Shown piece by piece: positions 37,022 through 45,353 of a DNA stretch of 64,000 nt. The stretch spans positions 3,658,001 through 3,722,000 of the forward strand of contig NZ_CP039731.1 in NCBI RefSeq assembly GCF_005155025.1, written 5' to 3'. Each line of letters opens with the position of its first letter. Within the stretch, counting starts at the first letter, position 1. The stretch comes from Aquitalea aquatilis (GTDB lineage: Bacteria > Pseudomonadota > Gammaproteobacteria > Burkholderiales > Chromobacteriaceae). Below the pieces are notes generated by a model that saw only the letters and a program-made list of their open reading frames with translations, did not search any database and was not told the origin of the DNA. Both the position numbers and the translations under genes were made by a program.

Positions 37022-37884
37022 ACACCATTCTCAGTGTCCAGCAGCTTGGCTATACCTTTCCTGGCAATGTCATTGCGCTGTCAGGCATCAATCTTTCCAT
37101 TCAACGGGGCCGCTGCCTGGCCTTGCTCGGGCCAAACGGCTCGGGCAAGAGCACTTTTTTGCAGCATCTGAATGGAACCTTGCGGCCGGATCATGGCAGC
37201 GTGTTGCTGGAGCAGGAGGCCGTGACCTACTCGCGCCAGGGGCTTAACCGGCTGCGCAGCAAGGTGGGCCTGGTCTTGCAGGATGCCGATGACCAGCTGT
37301 TTGCGGCCTCGGTATTTGAAGACATCTCGTTCGGGCCATTAAACCAGGGGCTGGAGGCCGCCGCCGCACAACAAAGAGTAGAGGAAGCAATACGGGCCAT
37401 GGGCCTGGCCGGGCTGGAAAACCGCCCGCCGCACATGCTCTCCGGCGGACAAAAGAAACGGGTCGCCATTGCCGGCGCATTGGCCATGGCCCCGGAGGTG
37501 CTGCTACTGGATGAACCCACCGCCGGGCTGGATCACGAAGGCATTGCCCAGCTGATTGAAATCCTGCAAACCCTGATGCAACAAGGCATCACCATCGTGT
37601 TTTCCACCCACGATGTCGATCTGGCCTGCGGGCTGGCGGATGATATCGCCCTGTTTGCTGCCGGGCGGGTCATCGGCTTTGGCGAGCGCCGCCAGATCTT
37701 GCTGGACAAGGACATGCTATTGGCCGCCAAACTCAGCCCCTCCCTACTGCTGCAAATGGTGGTCTTTGCACAGGACAAGGGCCTGCTGGCCGCCGATGCC
37801 GTCATGCCGCGCACTGCTGGCGACATCATGGCGTTGGTCGGGCAGTGGCAGCACGAATCTCATCAAACAAACCTGGCCGACTGA
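37018..37884 (+). CDS. cbiO: Cobalt ECF transporter ATPase CbiO
   Basis: A 288-residue ABC ATPase powering cobalt uptake. Walker A is GPNGSGKS (38-45), the Q-loop lies in LVLQDADDQLFA, the signature is LSGGQKK, Walker B is VLLLDEP and the switch His is in STHDVDL. The DDQLF block is typical of ECF ATPases. Only one ATPase gene is present, so a homodimer is expected. It is the last gene of the riboswitch-controlled operon. Confidence 0.95.
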   Translation: MNTILSVQQLGYTFPGNVIALSGINLSIQRGRCLALLGPNGSGKSTFLQHLNGTLRPDHGSVLLEQEAVTYSRQGLNRLRSKVGLVLQDADDQLFAASVFEDISFGPLNQGLEAAAAQQRVEEAIRAMGLAGLENRPPHMLSGGQKKRVAIAGALAMAPEVLLLDEPTAGLDHEGIAQLIEILQTLMQQGITIVFSTHDVDLACGLADDIALFAAGRVIGFGERRQILLDKDMLLAAKLSPSLLLQMVVFAQDKGLLAADAVMPRTAGDIMALVGQWQHESHQTNLAD

Positions 37885-37954
37885 AGAGGTGGCACGCATT
37901 GAGCCGCCAGGTTTAAGCCTGCCACCGCCATGGCCGGCGGCTTTCCTTGTCAAA

Positions 37955-38090
37955 AGCTGTTCATAGCCTGCTGCGCTGCGGTGATACCGTGTTAAAAGCG
38001 CCTGCGGAATGCTCATTGACTCCAGGCAAACTCCGCGTCCTTAGTCGTTCTCGCCTTGTCTCACTCTCGCTCGCGACACTCGGCACAGGC
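37955..38090 (-). repeat. Possible structured intergenic element
   Basis: The gap 37885-38260 has no gene. Its central part, read on the minus strand, is unlike neighbouring coding DNA and contains nested pairing: GCGGA (38032-38036 on the opposite strand) with TCCGC (38004-38008), enclosing further TTG/CAA and GC/GC pairs. It has the style of a dispersed non-coding element; I recall similar stretches in related genomes but cannot verify copy number here. Confidence 0.35.
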
Positions 38091-38204
38091 TTTCACATCC
38101 GGCCGGCCGGGGTAAACACGAGTGGCCCTGCCCTGCCAGCAGGCTGACTTCAAAACGGTGGATGGCTGCCCGGCTATGCCTACCTGCAAATGGGCATTGC
38201 ATTT

Positions 38205-38221
38205 ATATCGTAGTGCGATAT
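38205..38221. promoter_or_regulatory. MarR operator 1, before the Yip1-like gene
   Basis: ATATCG-TAGTG-CGATAT is a perfect 6-bp inverted repeat. It overlaps TATATT (38219-38224), a likely -10 element. A near copy (14 of 17 bases) lies before the HPP-CBS gene on the other side of the marR gene, so both are probably sites for that regulator. Confidence 0.72.
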
Positions 38222-38260
38222 ATTTAAATGACAGCACTGCTGTTTACCAAGGAGACTGTC

Positions 38261-38824
38261 ATGAGCCCGCTTAGCCCCCTGCGCATGCTGTGGTCGTCAG
38301 GCCATAGCTGGGACACCCTGTCCCAATCCCATTCCTCGGTTTCGGCCAGTTTTTATCGCATCGTCCTACCCGGCTCGCTGCTGGGTACGGCCATGCTGCT
38401 GTTTGCCGCCAGTTACCATGGCAATGTCTATGCCCCAGAAGTTTCCTTCACCCACTGGCTGGTGGTAAGCCTGTTATTCATGGTCACCAATTGGCTGGCC
38501 GTGCCGCTGATGGCCTGGGTCATCCGCCAGTCGGTGCATGCGCCCTCGCGCCCGGCATTTGCCGACTGCTATCGCCTGGCCGCCATTGCACCTGTGCCCA
38601 TCTGGCTCTCCACACTGACCCTGCTGCTGCCGCTGCCCCTGTTCAATATGGCCTGCGGCGTGATCGGCCTGCTGGCATCGGGCATGCTGCTCTATCACGG
38701 ACTGGATGCCTTGTTTGAACATGACGACTCAGTCAGCACCCAGTCCATGGCCTACACGGTGTTTTCCGTGGGTGCACTGGTGTGGCTGTTCGTGGTGGCC
38801 TTGCTGATGACGCCGCTGCTGTAG
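38261..38824 (+). CDS. Yip1-like polytopic membrane protein
   Basis: A 187-residue inner membrane protein with about five transmembrane segments (about 28-48, 62-82, 105-125, 130-148, 165-185). Its layout and the GLDALFEH region resemble the Yip1-domain family. No catalytic motif is visible and the function is unknown. The ATG at 38261 follows AAGGAG. An inverted-repeat operator overlaps its promoter and the gene sits directly before a MarR regulator, so it is probably part of that regulon. Confidence 0.75.
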   Translation: MSPLSPLRMLWSSGHSWDTLSQSHSSVSASFYRIVLPGSLLGTAMLLFAASYHGNVYAPEVSFTHWLVVSLLFMVTNWLAVPLMAWVIRQSVHAPSRPAFADCYRLAAIAPVPIWLSTLTLLLPLPLFNMACGVIGLLASGMLLYHGLDALFEHDDSVSTQSMAYTVFSVGALVWLFVVALLMTPLL

Positions 38825-38894
38825 GCCAGCGGGCAGCAGCTTGCCGGCGGACCGGATATGTTAAGGTAGCGCATTACCATTGCCCTGCCCGCCC

Positions 38895-39335
38895 ATGTCC
38901 AGCCCGCTTTGCAAACAGGATTTTGAATATCTGGCCGATTTTCGCTACCGCTTGCGCCAGTTCTTGCGTTTCAGCGAGGAGCTGGCGCAAAGCCATGGCA
39001 TCACGCCATTGCAATACCAGCTGCTGTTGCAGGTTCAGGGTTATCCAGAGCGCGACTGGGCCACGGTGGCCGAGTTGGCCGAAAGGCTGCAATCGCACCA
39101 TCACAGCGTGGTGGGATTGATCAATCGCTGCGAGACGCAGCAACTGGTACGCAAATCCCCCGGCCGAAACGATGGCCGTCAGGTGGAAATCAGTTTGCTG
39201 CCCAAGGGGCTGGAACTGGTGGAAAAACTGGCCCAGGCCCATCGCGATGAATTGCTGATGCTCAAGGATCTGGCAGACAGCCCATCGACGGATTTGCTAC
39301 TGAATATCCAGCAAGCACTCAAGACCGGACAGTAA
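38895..39335 (+). CDS. MarR-family transcriptional regulator
   Basis: A 146-residue winged helix-turn-helix protein. The wHTH (about residues 35-105) includes ITPLQYQLLLQVQGYP, TVAELAERLQSHHHSVVGLINRCETQQLVRK and the wing GRNDGRQVEISL. The recognition helix contains SHHHSVVGL, as in several repressors of stress or transport genes. It lies between two genes that each carry a near-identical inverted repeat at their promoter, which makes it their likely repressor. The ATG at 38895 has no clear ribosome site. Confidence 0.88.
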   Translation: MSSPLCKQDFEYLADFRYRLRQFLRFSEELAQSHGITPLQYQLLLQVQGYPERDWATVAELAERLQSHHHSVVGLINRCETQQLVRKSPGRNDGRQVEISLLPKGLELVEKLAQAHRDELLMLKDLADSPSTDLLLNIQQALKTGQ

Positions 39336-39350
39336 TCAGGCCATTCATTT

Positions 39351-39367
39351 ACATCGCAATGCGATAT
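39351..39367. promoter_or_regulatory. MarR operator 2, before the HPP-CBS gene
   Basis: ACATCG-CAATG-CGATAT, with a perfect inner repeat ATCGCA-A-TGCGAT. It overlaps TATTAT (39365-39370), a good -10 element. It matches operator 1 at 14 of 17 positions, and both overlap the -10 in the same way. Confidence 0.75.
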
Positions 39368-39398
39368 TATAGCCACCCCCCCCATCCTGGCTGCGACC

Positions 39399-40517
39399 GT
39401 GCCTGACTTCATGAAGCAACTTCTTCACTACTTGCAGGGCTTTGTTCCCCCCACCCTGGGCGCTGGACGCCGCGAACGTCTCTATGGCTGTATTGGCGCC
39501 GGCCTGGGCCTGCAAGTGACCGCGCTGTTGAGTCACCTGATGCTGGGCCAGATCAATCCGTGGTTCATTGCGCCCATGGGGGCATCTGCCGTCTTGCTGT
39601 TTGCCGTGCCGTTCAGTCCCCTGGCCCAGCCCTGGTCCATCATCGGCGGCAATATGCTGTCTGCGGCCATTGGCGTCAGTTGTGCCCGCTACATTGGCGA
39701 CCCGGTGCTGGCAGCCAGCATGGCCGCTGCGCTGGCCATTGCCGCCATGTTCCAGCTGCGCTGCCTGCACCCGCCTGGCGGTGCAGTCGCCATGACCGCC
39801 GTACTGGGCGGGCCGGCCATCAGCGCGCTGGGTTACCAGTTTGTGTTGTGGCCAGTGGCGGTCAACTCTGCCCTCATGCTGGGCATGGCCTTGCTGTTCA
39901 ACAATGCCTTGCGCCGTGGCTATCCGCACCGTCCGCAGCCGGCGAGCAACGCGCACCACACGGCCGACCCCCTGCCCAGCCAGCGCCGTGCCATCAGCCA
40001 GCAGGATTTGCACCAGGCGCTGGCAGCGCATGGCGAAGTACTGGATATCAGTGAGGAAGATTTGCTCGCCATTTTGACGGCGGCAGAAGAACAGGCGCAG
40101 CAGCGCCGGCTGGGTGGCATTCATTGCGCCGACATCATGTCACGCGATGTGGTGAGCATAGGTGCACAGGCCAGCCTGCAAGAGGCCTGGGACAAGCTGG
40201 CGCATCACAAGATCAAGGCGCTGCCGGTCATCAGCCCCATGCAAACGCTGGTGGGCATTGTGTCACTGCATGATTTTTTCCTGCCGCGCCATGGGCAGGC
40301 AGCGCATCTGCCGGGCAGCACCGGCTGGGAAAGCAGTACGGTGGCCGACATCATGACCAGCCCGGTACGCCATGTTGCAGCCCTGCAGCCCATCACCGCC
40401 TTGAGCCAGGCTTTTTCCGATGGCGGCCTGCATCACATGCCGGTGGTGGATGCCGATGGCAAGCTGTGCGGCATCATCACCCAGTCCGACCTGATTGCCA
40501 TTCTGCTGAAAAACTGA
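39399..40517 (+). CDS. HPP-family membrane protein with two CBS domains
   Basis: A protein of up to 372 residues. The N-terminal HPP domain has about five transmembrane segments (about 20-180), including WFIAPMGASAVLLFAVP and the diagnostic LHPPGGAVA motif. Two CBS domains follow (about 240-372), beginning at CADIMSRDVVSI and VADIMTSPVRHV, probably an adenine-nucleotide sensor. HPP proteins have been linked to nitrite transport in other bacteria. Here the gene sits next to a Dnr regulator and the nir cluster, which fits such a role by context only. The start is GTG 39399 or ATG 39411; neither has a clear ribosome site. Confidence 0.82.
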   Translation: MPDFMKQLLHYLQGFVPPTLGAGRRERLYGCIGAGLGLQVTALLSHLMLGQINPWFIAPMGASAVLLFAVPFSPLAQPWSIIGGNMLSAAIGVSCARYIGDPVLAASMAAALAIAAMFQLRCLHPPGGAVAMTAVLGGPAISALGYQFVLWPVAVNSALMLGMALLFNNALRRGYPHRPQPASNAHHTADPLPSQRRAISQQDLHQALAAHGEVLDISEEDLLAILTAAEEQAQQRRLGGIHCADIMSRDVVSIGAQASLQEAWDKLAHHKIKALPVISPMQTLVGIVSLHDFFLPRHGQAAHLPGSTGWESSTVADIMTSPVRHVAALQPITALSQAFSDGGLHHMPVVDADGKLCGIITQSDLIAILLKN

Positions 40518-40518
40518 C

Positions 40519-41199
40519 TCAGTCCGCCGAGCCCTGCAGGCGGTCGGCGTCCAGCAGCACGATTTCACGGCCATTGACTTCAATCAGCCCGCCCTCGCTC
40601 AGCTGGTGCAGCATGCGCGAGAAGGTTTCCGGCGTCAGGTTGAGGCGGGAGGCAATCAGGTTCTTGTTCACCGGCAGCGTCACTACCGGCAGTGGCCCGC
40701 GCTGCGGATCGACATTTTGCAGCAGATAGCCGGTCACCCGTTGCAATGAGTTTTCGATGGAATAGCGCTCCACATCGCGTACCAGACCATGCAGGCGCAT
40801 GGCCAGGCCGGCCAGCAAGCGGCGGGCAAACGCGGCATCGCGTTCAATCGCCTGATAAATGGCTTCTGCTTCCACCTTCAGCAAAAAGCCGTCTTCCAGA
40901 AACTGTGCCATGACCGGACAGGGCCGCCCCAGAAACATCACCGCCTCGGCAAAGCTCTGCCCCGGATGAATGATTTCCATCACCTTTTCGCTGCCCTGCG
41001 CCGAGGAAAGGGCCAGCTTGACCCGGCCATACACCACCAGAAACATGCCATCGCAGGGGTCGCCCTTCTGGAACACGACCTGCCCCTTTCCCCCGCGTAC
41101 TTCGTGGGTGAAAGGCACCAGCGCCTGGATCTGCGCTTCCGACAGTTCCTGAAACAAGGGCTGGTGACGCAAAAAAGAAGGGATATCAACTGTAGCCAT
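40519..41199 (-). CDS. dnr: Crp/Fnr-family regulator, Dnr type
   Basis: A 226-residue protein with a cyclic-nucleotide-binding-like sensor domain (about 15-130), a dimerisation helix and a helix-turn-helix (NKNLIASRLNLTPETFSRMLHQL). It lacks the N-terminal Cys cluster of FNR, as expected for Dnr, the heme-dependent NO-responsive activator of denitrification. It lies beside the nir cluster and several FNR/Dnr-type boxes. Its assignment to Dnr rather than another Crp/Fnr branch is from context. The ATG follows GGAAATG. The gene is on the same strand as nirN, 184 bases downstream of it. Confidence 0.85.
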   Translation of the reverse strand: MATVDIPSFLRHQPLFQELSEAQIQALVPFTHEVRGGKGQVVFQKGDPCDGMFLVVYGRVKLALSSAQGSEKVMEIIHPGQSFAEAVMFLGRPCPVMAQFLEDGFLLKVEAEAIYQAIERDAAFARRLLAGLAMRLHGLVRDVERYSIENSLQRVTGYLLQNVDPQRGPLPVVTLPVNKNLIASRLNLTPETFSRMLHQLSEGGLIEVNGREIVLLDADRLQGSAD

Positions 41200-41383
41200 G
41201 GTCATTTCCGTATGCCAAACCGGGTGGATAACAAGCGGCGCCATCTCCAGCCGGCCGATACCGCCCACGCTGGCGACTATAGGCCACTGGCCTTAAAGCC
41301 ACCATGCGTAGTAAGCAGGGAGTGGGCTAGTTCTACCGGCGTAGTCCGGCCAGCAGGTGGCAGGCCGGAGCGAGGGCATCTAT

Positions 41384-42940
41384 CTAATGGCTGGTGCCTT
41401 CCGAGCGGTTGACCTTGTTGAATACATTGTATTTGCCGATGGGCTTGGCCATGGGCAAGGCGGCCACTTCGCGCAGGGTTTGCGCATCCACCACGATCAG
41501 CTCGCCCGGATTTTCCATCACCGACACCAGCGCATAGCGGCCATCACGGGTGAATTCGACGTGGGCGGTAGTCTTGCCCGGTCGCAACACCAGCTGGCGC
41601 ACCACGCTGAGCGTGCGCTTGTCGATGATGGACAGCGTGTCCTTGTGCGCGCTCATCATGGAATCGGCCCAGGCATAGGGCGTGTTTTCATGGCTGCGCA
41701 GGAAGAAGCCCGGCCCCGGCAGCTGCACTTCCTTGATCAGCTGCCAACTGTCCATGTCGACGAAACTGAGCTGGCCGCCCTTGAGATTGGGCGTGGCCAT
41801 GATGCGGTGGCCATCGCGCTCGAAGCTGATGCCCGAGCCCAGGTGCGGCATGCCCAGCAGCGGCAGGTCGGCCACCTTGCTGCGCGCATCCAGGCTGATC
41901 ACCTGCGCCTGGCCGCTGCGCGAGGCACCCAGCACATGGCGGTAGGACGGATCGAAGTAGAAGTCGTCCAGCACCATGGACAGCGGCGTCACCCGCGGGG
42001 TGAGGAAACCCGGCTGCGCCAGCGCCTCGCCCATTTTGTAGTCGTGCACCAGGCCGGGGTAAACCGGCTCGGCATGACGGTCGTAGCTGATTTCCCACAG
42101 CTCGGGCACATCTTTTAACGCCACCACAAAGCTGTGGCGCGGTGCGGCTTCGTAAACGGCGGATACCCGCGACGGGCGGCCGGCGGCATCACGCACGGCA
42201 ATGGTCTTGACCGGGGCCAGACCGTGGGCATCCAGCAGCACCAGTGTCTGCGGCAGGGTGTTGCCGGCCAGAATCCAGTTGCCGTCATCCGATACCGCGA
42301 TATTGCGGGTGTTCAGCCCCACGCGGATGTCCGCCACCACCTGCAAGCTGTACAGGTCGTACTGGGTCACCCAGCCATCGCGGCTGGAAAAATAGACAAA
42401 GCGGCCATCGGGCGAGAACTTGGGCCCGCCATGCACCGCATAGTGGCTGGCAAAACGGGTGATGGGCAGGAAGCGATCGCCATCCAGCACCGTGACATGG
42501 TGATCGCCCGCCTCCACCACCACAAACAGGTTGAGCGGATTAGCTGTGTATTGCGGCTTGGCCGGCAGGCTGGACAGTGCCACCGGCTGGCGGTGCGAGG
42601 CGCGCATGTCGGCCTCGCTCCAGCGCGGCGGCGTGGCCGGGGCGCTTTGCACATAGGCGGTGAGCTGGCTGATCTGCTCATCAGTGAGCTGGCCGGCAAA
42701 ACCGGCCATCTGGGTGGCGGTGCGGCCCTGGCGGATGGTGTTGCTGATCTCGGCGGTTTTCAGCCGCTCCAGACTTTCCGGCAGCAAGGCCGGGCCCATG
42801 CCGCCCAGCCGGTCTGCCCCATGGCAGCTTTGGCAATGCTGGCCGTATAACTGCGCAGCCGGCGATGGCTCGGCTGCGGAGGCGGCATGGAGTGGCAGGC
42901 TGAGCGCCATGCCCAACAAGGCTAGCCAGCGTTTGATCAT
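41384..42940 (-). CDS. nirN: Heme d1 biosynthesis protein NirN
   Basis: A 518-residue periplasmic protein related to NirS. The signal peptide (about 1-22) is followed by a c-type cytochrome domain with CQSCH (Cys36, Cys39, His40). An eight-bladed propeller (about 110-518) related to the d1-heme-binding domain follows. NirN oxidises dihydro-heme d1 in the last step of heme d1 formation. NirS-like residues shared with the cd1 reductase include GKYNVFNK near the end. Its start overlaps the nirJ stop by four bases, so it is co-translated with nirJ. Confidence 0.92.
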   Translation of the reverse strand: MIKRWLALLGMALSLPLHAASAAEPSPAAQLYGQHCQSCHGADRLGGMGPALLPESLERLKTAEISNTIRQGRTATQMAGFAGQLTDEQISQLTAYVQSAPATPPRWSEADMRASHRQPVALSSLPAKPQYTANPLNLFVVVEAGDHHVTVLDGDRFLPITRFASHYAVHGGPKFSPDGRFVYFSSRDGWVTQYDLYSLQVVADIRVGLNTRNIAVSDDGNWILAGNTLPQTLVLLDAHGLAPVKTIAVRDAAGRPSRVSAVYEAAPRHSFVVALKDVPELWEISYDRHAEPVYPGLVHDYKMGEALAQPGFLTPRVTPLSMVLDDFYFDPSYRHVLGASRSGQAQVISLDARSKVADLPLLGMPHLGSGISFERDGHRIMATPNLKGGQLSFVDMDSWQLIKEVQLPGPGFFLRSHENTPYAWADSMMSAHKDTLSIIDKRTLSVVRQLVLRPGKTTAHVEFTRDGRYALVSVMENPGELIVVDAQTLREVAALPMAKPIGKYNVFNKVNRSEGTSH

Positions 42941-44133
42941 GCTGTCTCCTTCTGCCAGGGAGTGAGCGGTGCCAGCGCATGCACGCCGCTGGCGACGCCC
43001 ACTTCTTCGTCGCTCAGATAACAGGCCGGGTCTGCCGCCCAGAAATTGCCGGTCAGCTCCCAGGCGCGCACCCGGGTATTGCCATTGCAGATGGCCAGAT
43101 GCTGGCAGGCGGCACAGCGCCCTTCCACCGGCCGTGGCGACTGGCGCAGACCAGCCATCAGCGGGTGGGATTCATCCTGCCAGATGGCGGAAAACGGCCG
43201 CTGGCGCACATTGCCCAGTGTCACCTTCCACCACATGGTGTCCGGGTGCACATTGCCCAGATTGTCGATATTGGCCACGTTCACCCCGCTGGCGTTGCCC
43301 CCCCAGGCCAGCAGACGCTGACGCAGCTGCGCGGCCTGCTCCGGGTAATGGCGCGCGGCCCAGTGCAGCAGGTACACCGCATCGGCGTCGTTGTTGCCGG
43401 TGACGAAATCACGCGGCTTGCCAGCGCGGATGTGTTGCAGACAGGACTCGATCAGCAAGTCCATCGCCCAGCGGGTGCGCGGCTGGCGTGCGTCGTCGGC
43501 CCGGTGCTTGTTGCCGCGTCCGGCATAGTTGAGATGGGAGAAGTAGAATTTGTCGATGTCCTCCACCGCCAGCAGCTGCAATAGCGCCGGCAGGTCATCG
43601 GCATTGTCTTCGGTCATGGTGTAGCGCAGGCCCACCTTGAGGCCGGCATCGCGCGCCAGGCGCATGCCGCGCAAGGCCAGCTCGTAGCCACCGGCCAGGC
43701 GGCGGAAGCGGTCGTGGGTGGCACCGATGCCATCCAGGCTGACGCCGACATAGTCGAAACCGACCGCGGCCAGCGCAGCAATATTGTGCTCATCAATCAG
43801 CGTGCCATTGCTGGACAGGCCGACATAAAAACCCATGGCCTTGGCGCGGGCGGCCAGCTCGAAGATATCCGGCCGCAGCAGCGGCTCGCCACCGGACAGG
43901 ATCAGCACCCGCACGCCAAAGGCATACAGATCGTCCATCACCGCACAGGCTTCGGCAGTGGACAGTTCGCCCAGGAAGTCTTTGTTGGCTGAGGTGGAAT
44001 AACAATGCTGGCAGGTGAGATTACAACGGCGGATCAGGTTCCAGATCACCACCGGGCCGCTGGGTTTGCCACCGCGTGCGGGTGTGGCAGCCGGGTCCAG
44101 CAGGCTTTGCAGATAGGGTGTCAGGCGCAGCAT
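42937..44133 (-). CDS. nirJ: Heme d1 biosynthesis radical SAM protein NirJ
   Basis: A 398-residue radical SAM enzyme that acts on the heme d1 precursor. The SAM cluster motif is C37-x3-C41-x2-C44 (RCNLTCQHCYS), with GGEP in LILSGGEPLL and GNTRV near the C-terminal Cys-rich SPASM-like region (GRCAACQHLAICNGN). ATG 44133 follows GGAG, 8 bases upstream. It begins a unit nirJ-nirN separated from nirGH by 200 bases, with an FNR/Dnr-like box 59 bases upstream. Confidence 0.94.
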   Translation of the reverse strand: MLRLTPYLQSLLDPAATPARGGKPSGPVVIWNLIRRCNLTCQHCYSTSANKDFLGELSTAEACAVMDDLYAFGVRVLILSGGEPLLRPDIFELAARAKAMGFYVGLSSNGTLIDEHNIAALAAVGFDYVGVSLDGIGATHDRFRRLAGGYELALRGMRLARDAGLKVGLRYTMTEDNADDLPALLQLLAVEDIDKFYFSHLNYAGRGNKHRADDARQPRTRWAMDLLIESCLQHIRAGKPRDFVTGNNDADAVYLLHWAARHYPEQAAQLRQRLLAWGGNASGVNVANIDNLGNVHPDTMWWKVTLGNVRQRPFSAIWQDESHPLMAGLRQSPRPVEGRCAACQHLAICNGNTRVRAWELTGNFWAADPACYLSDEEVGVASGVHALAPLTPWQKETA

Positions 44134-44191
44134 GAAAGGCTCCGGCAAGGGTGACGGCAGACAGTGTGCGGGGACAAGCGGGCCATGCTCC

Positions 44192-44205
44192 TTGACCCGT
44201 ATCAA
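44192..44205 (-). promoter_or_regulatory. FNR/Dnr-like box upstream of nirJ
   Basis: TTGACCCGTATCAA matches TTGAT-N4-ATCAA at 9 of 10 defined positions. It lies 59 bases upstream of the nirJ start in the 200-base gap after nirGH, suggesting an internal promoter in the nir cluster. Confidence 0.65.
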
Positions 44206-44333
44206 CGGGATGAAGCAAGACCGGCTAACAAACCGCTGCTGCGGCCTTGCGCCTGCTGGTCGTACAGCTTGTCCTAACTGCAGCGGCGCGCCTTGACCCT
44301 GCTGCTCTGCAAGGATTTATCAGCCGCACGGGC

Positions 44334-45353
44334 CTACACCCGCAGGCCGGATTTTTTCAGGATGCGGGTGGAAAACAGCAGCGCATGGCGACGGCAGGCC
44401 GGGCCCAGCAGTTGCAATAGTTGGCCCTGCTGCTCGCGCACCGCCCGGCGGCTGCCACCATGCACCATGGCAAACAGGTTGTACGGCCAGTGCGGCAGAT
44501 GACGCGGGCGGCGATAGCAGTGGCTGACGCAATCAAGCTGCCCCAGCTGCTGGCCCAGTTCGTCGACCTGCTCGTCCGCCACATCGAACACCGCCATGCC
44601 GTTGGCGCGGTAGCCGATGGCGTAATGATTGGGCACCGCACCGATGCGGCGGATCACCCCCTGCTCCAGCATGCGGCCCATTCGGCTCAACACCTCCTGC
44701 TCTGGCAATTGCAGACTGTCGGCCAGCTGGCGGTAGGGCTGTTGCACCAGCGGCAGGCCGGCCTGGGTGGCGCGGATCAGCCGCCAGTCGTCTTCGTCAA
44801 GTTCCGGGTCCAGCTCCGGCACATGCTGGCTGTGGTCCACACTGGCGCGCCCGGCACTGGCCTGCCCCACCGCCGCCTGGCCGCCCACGGTAAAGCGCAT
44901 GCCGACAAAGTATTCGCGCTGCTTGGGGAAGGCATGCACAGTGAGGCCGGTGAGCAGTTCGATGGCGCTGCAGGCGGCGGAAATCCCCGCCTGGCTGGCC
45001 GCGGCCAGCACAAACCACATATTGAGCTTGTGGGTGCGCTGATAATTGTGTGCCACCGCCGGCAGGCTGTTGACCGCCGCCGCCACCTCGTCGAAACGGG
45101 CCGGCGGCACCGCCAGTGCGGCCAGCACAAAGCAGCCGCCCATGCGCTCTATCTGGTAAAGCGGGCCAAAGCGGGTGAGTACCTGGCGCTGCAGCAGGCC
45201 ATCCAGCCCCTGCAGCAAGGCCAGCTCGCTACAACCCAGCGCGGCAGCAGCGCCGGCAAAGGGCTGGCTGTCCAGCGGAAAGCCGCCTTGCAACTGGTTG
45301 ACGATGCTGGTTTCCAGCGGGTTGAGCGTAGCCCGGCTATGCGTGATGGCCAT
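44334..45353 (-). CDS. Siroheme decarboxylase, fused two-subunit protein (NirGH-like)
   Basis: A 339-residue protein made of two AsnC/Lrp-like halves. The N-terminal half (about 1-160) contains VAHNYQRTHKLNMWFVLA, and the C-terminal half (about 180-330) contains VIRRIGAVPNHYAIGYRANGMAVFDVAD and the HWPYNLFAMVHG block. Each half corresponds to one of NirD/L/G/H, which together convert siroheme to didecarboxysiroheme in heme d1 synthesis. The linker is about 20 residues, rich in Asp and Glu. The subunit letters are inferred by order. It overlaps the preceding fused gene by 17 bases. Confidence 0.87.
   Translation of the reverse strand: MAITHSRATLNPLETSIVNQLQGGFPLDSQPFAGAAAALGCSELALLQGLDGLLQRQVLTRFGPLYQIERMGGCFVLAALAVPPARFDEVAAAVNSLPAVAHNYQRTHKLNMWFVLAAASQAGISAACSAIELLTGLTVHAFPKQREYFVGMRFTVGGQAAVGQASAGRASVDHSQHVPELDPELDEDDWRLIRATQAGLPLVQQPYRQLADSLQLPEQEVLSRMGRMLEQGVIRRIGAVPNHYAIGYRANGMAVFDVADEQVDELGQQLGQLDCVSHCYRRPRHLPHWPYNLFAMVHGGSRRAVREQQGQLLQLLGPACRRHALLFSTRILKKSGLRV

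Noticed and set aside
44206-44333. Terminator after nirGH
   Set aside because: Only a 4-bp GC stem followed by TTTGTT is visible on the minus strand, too weak to call.
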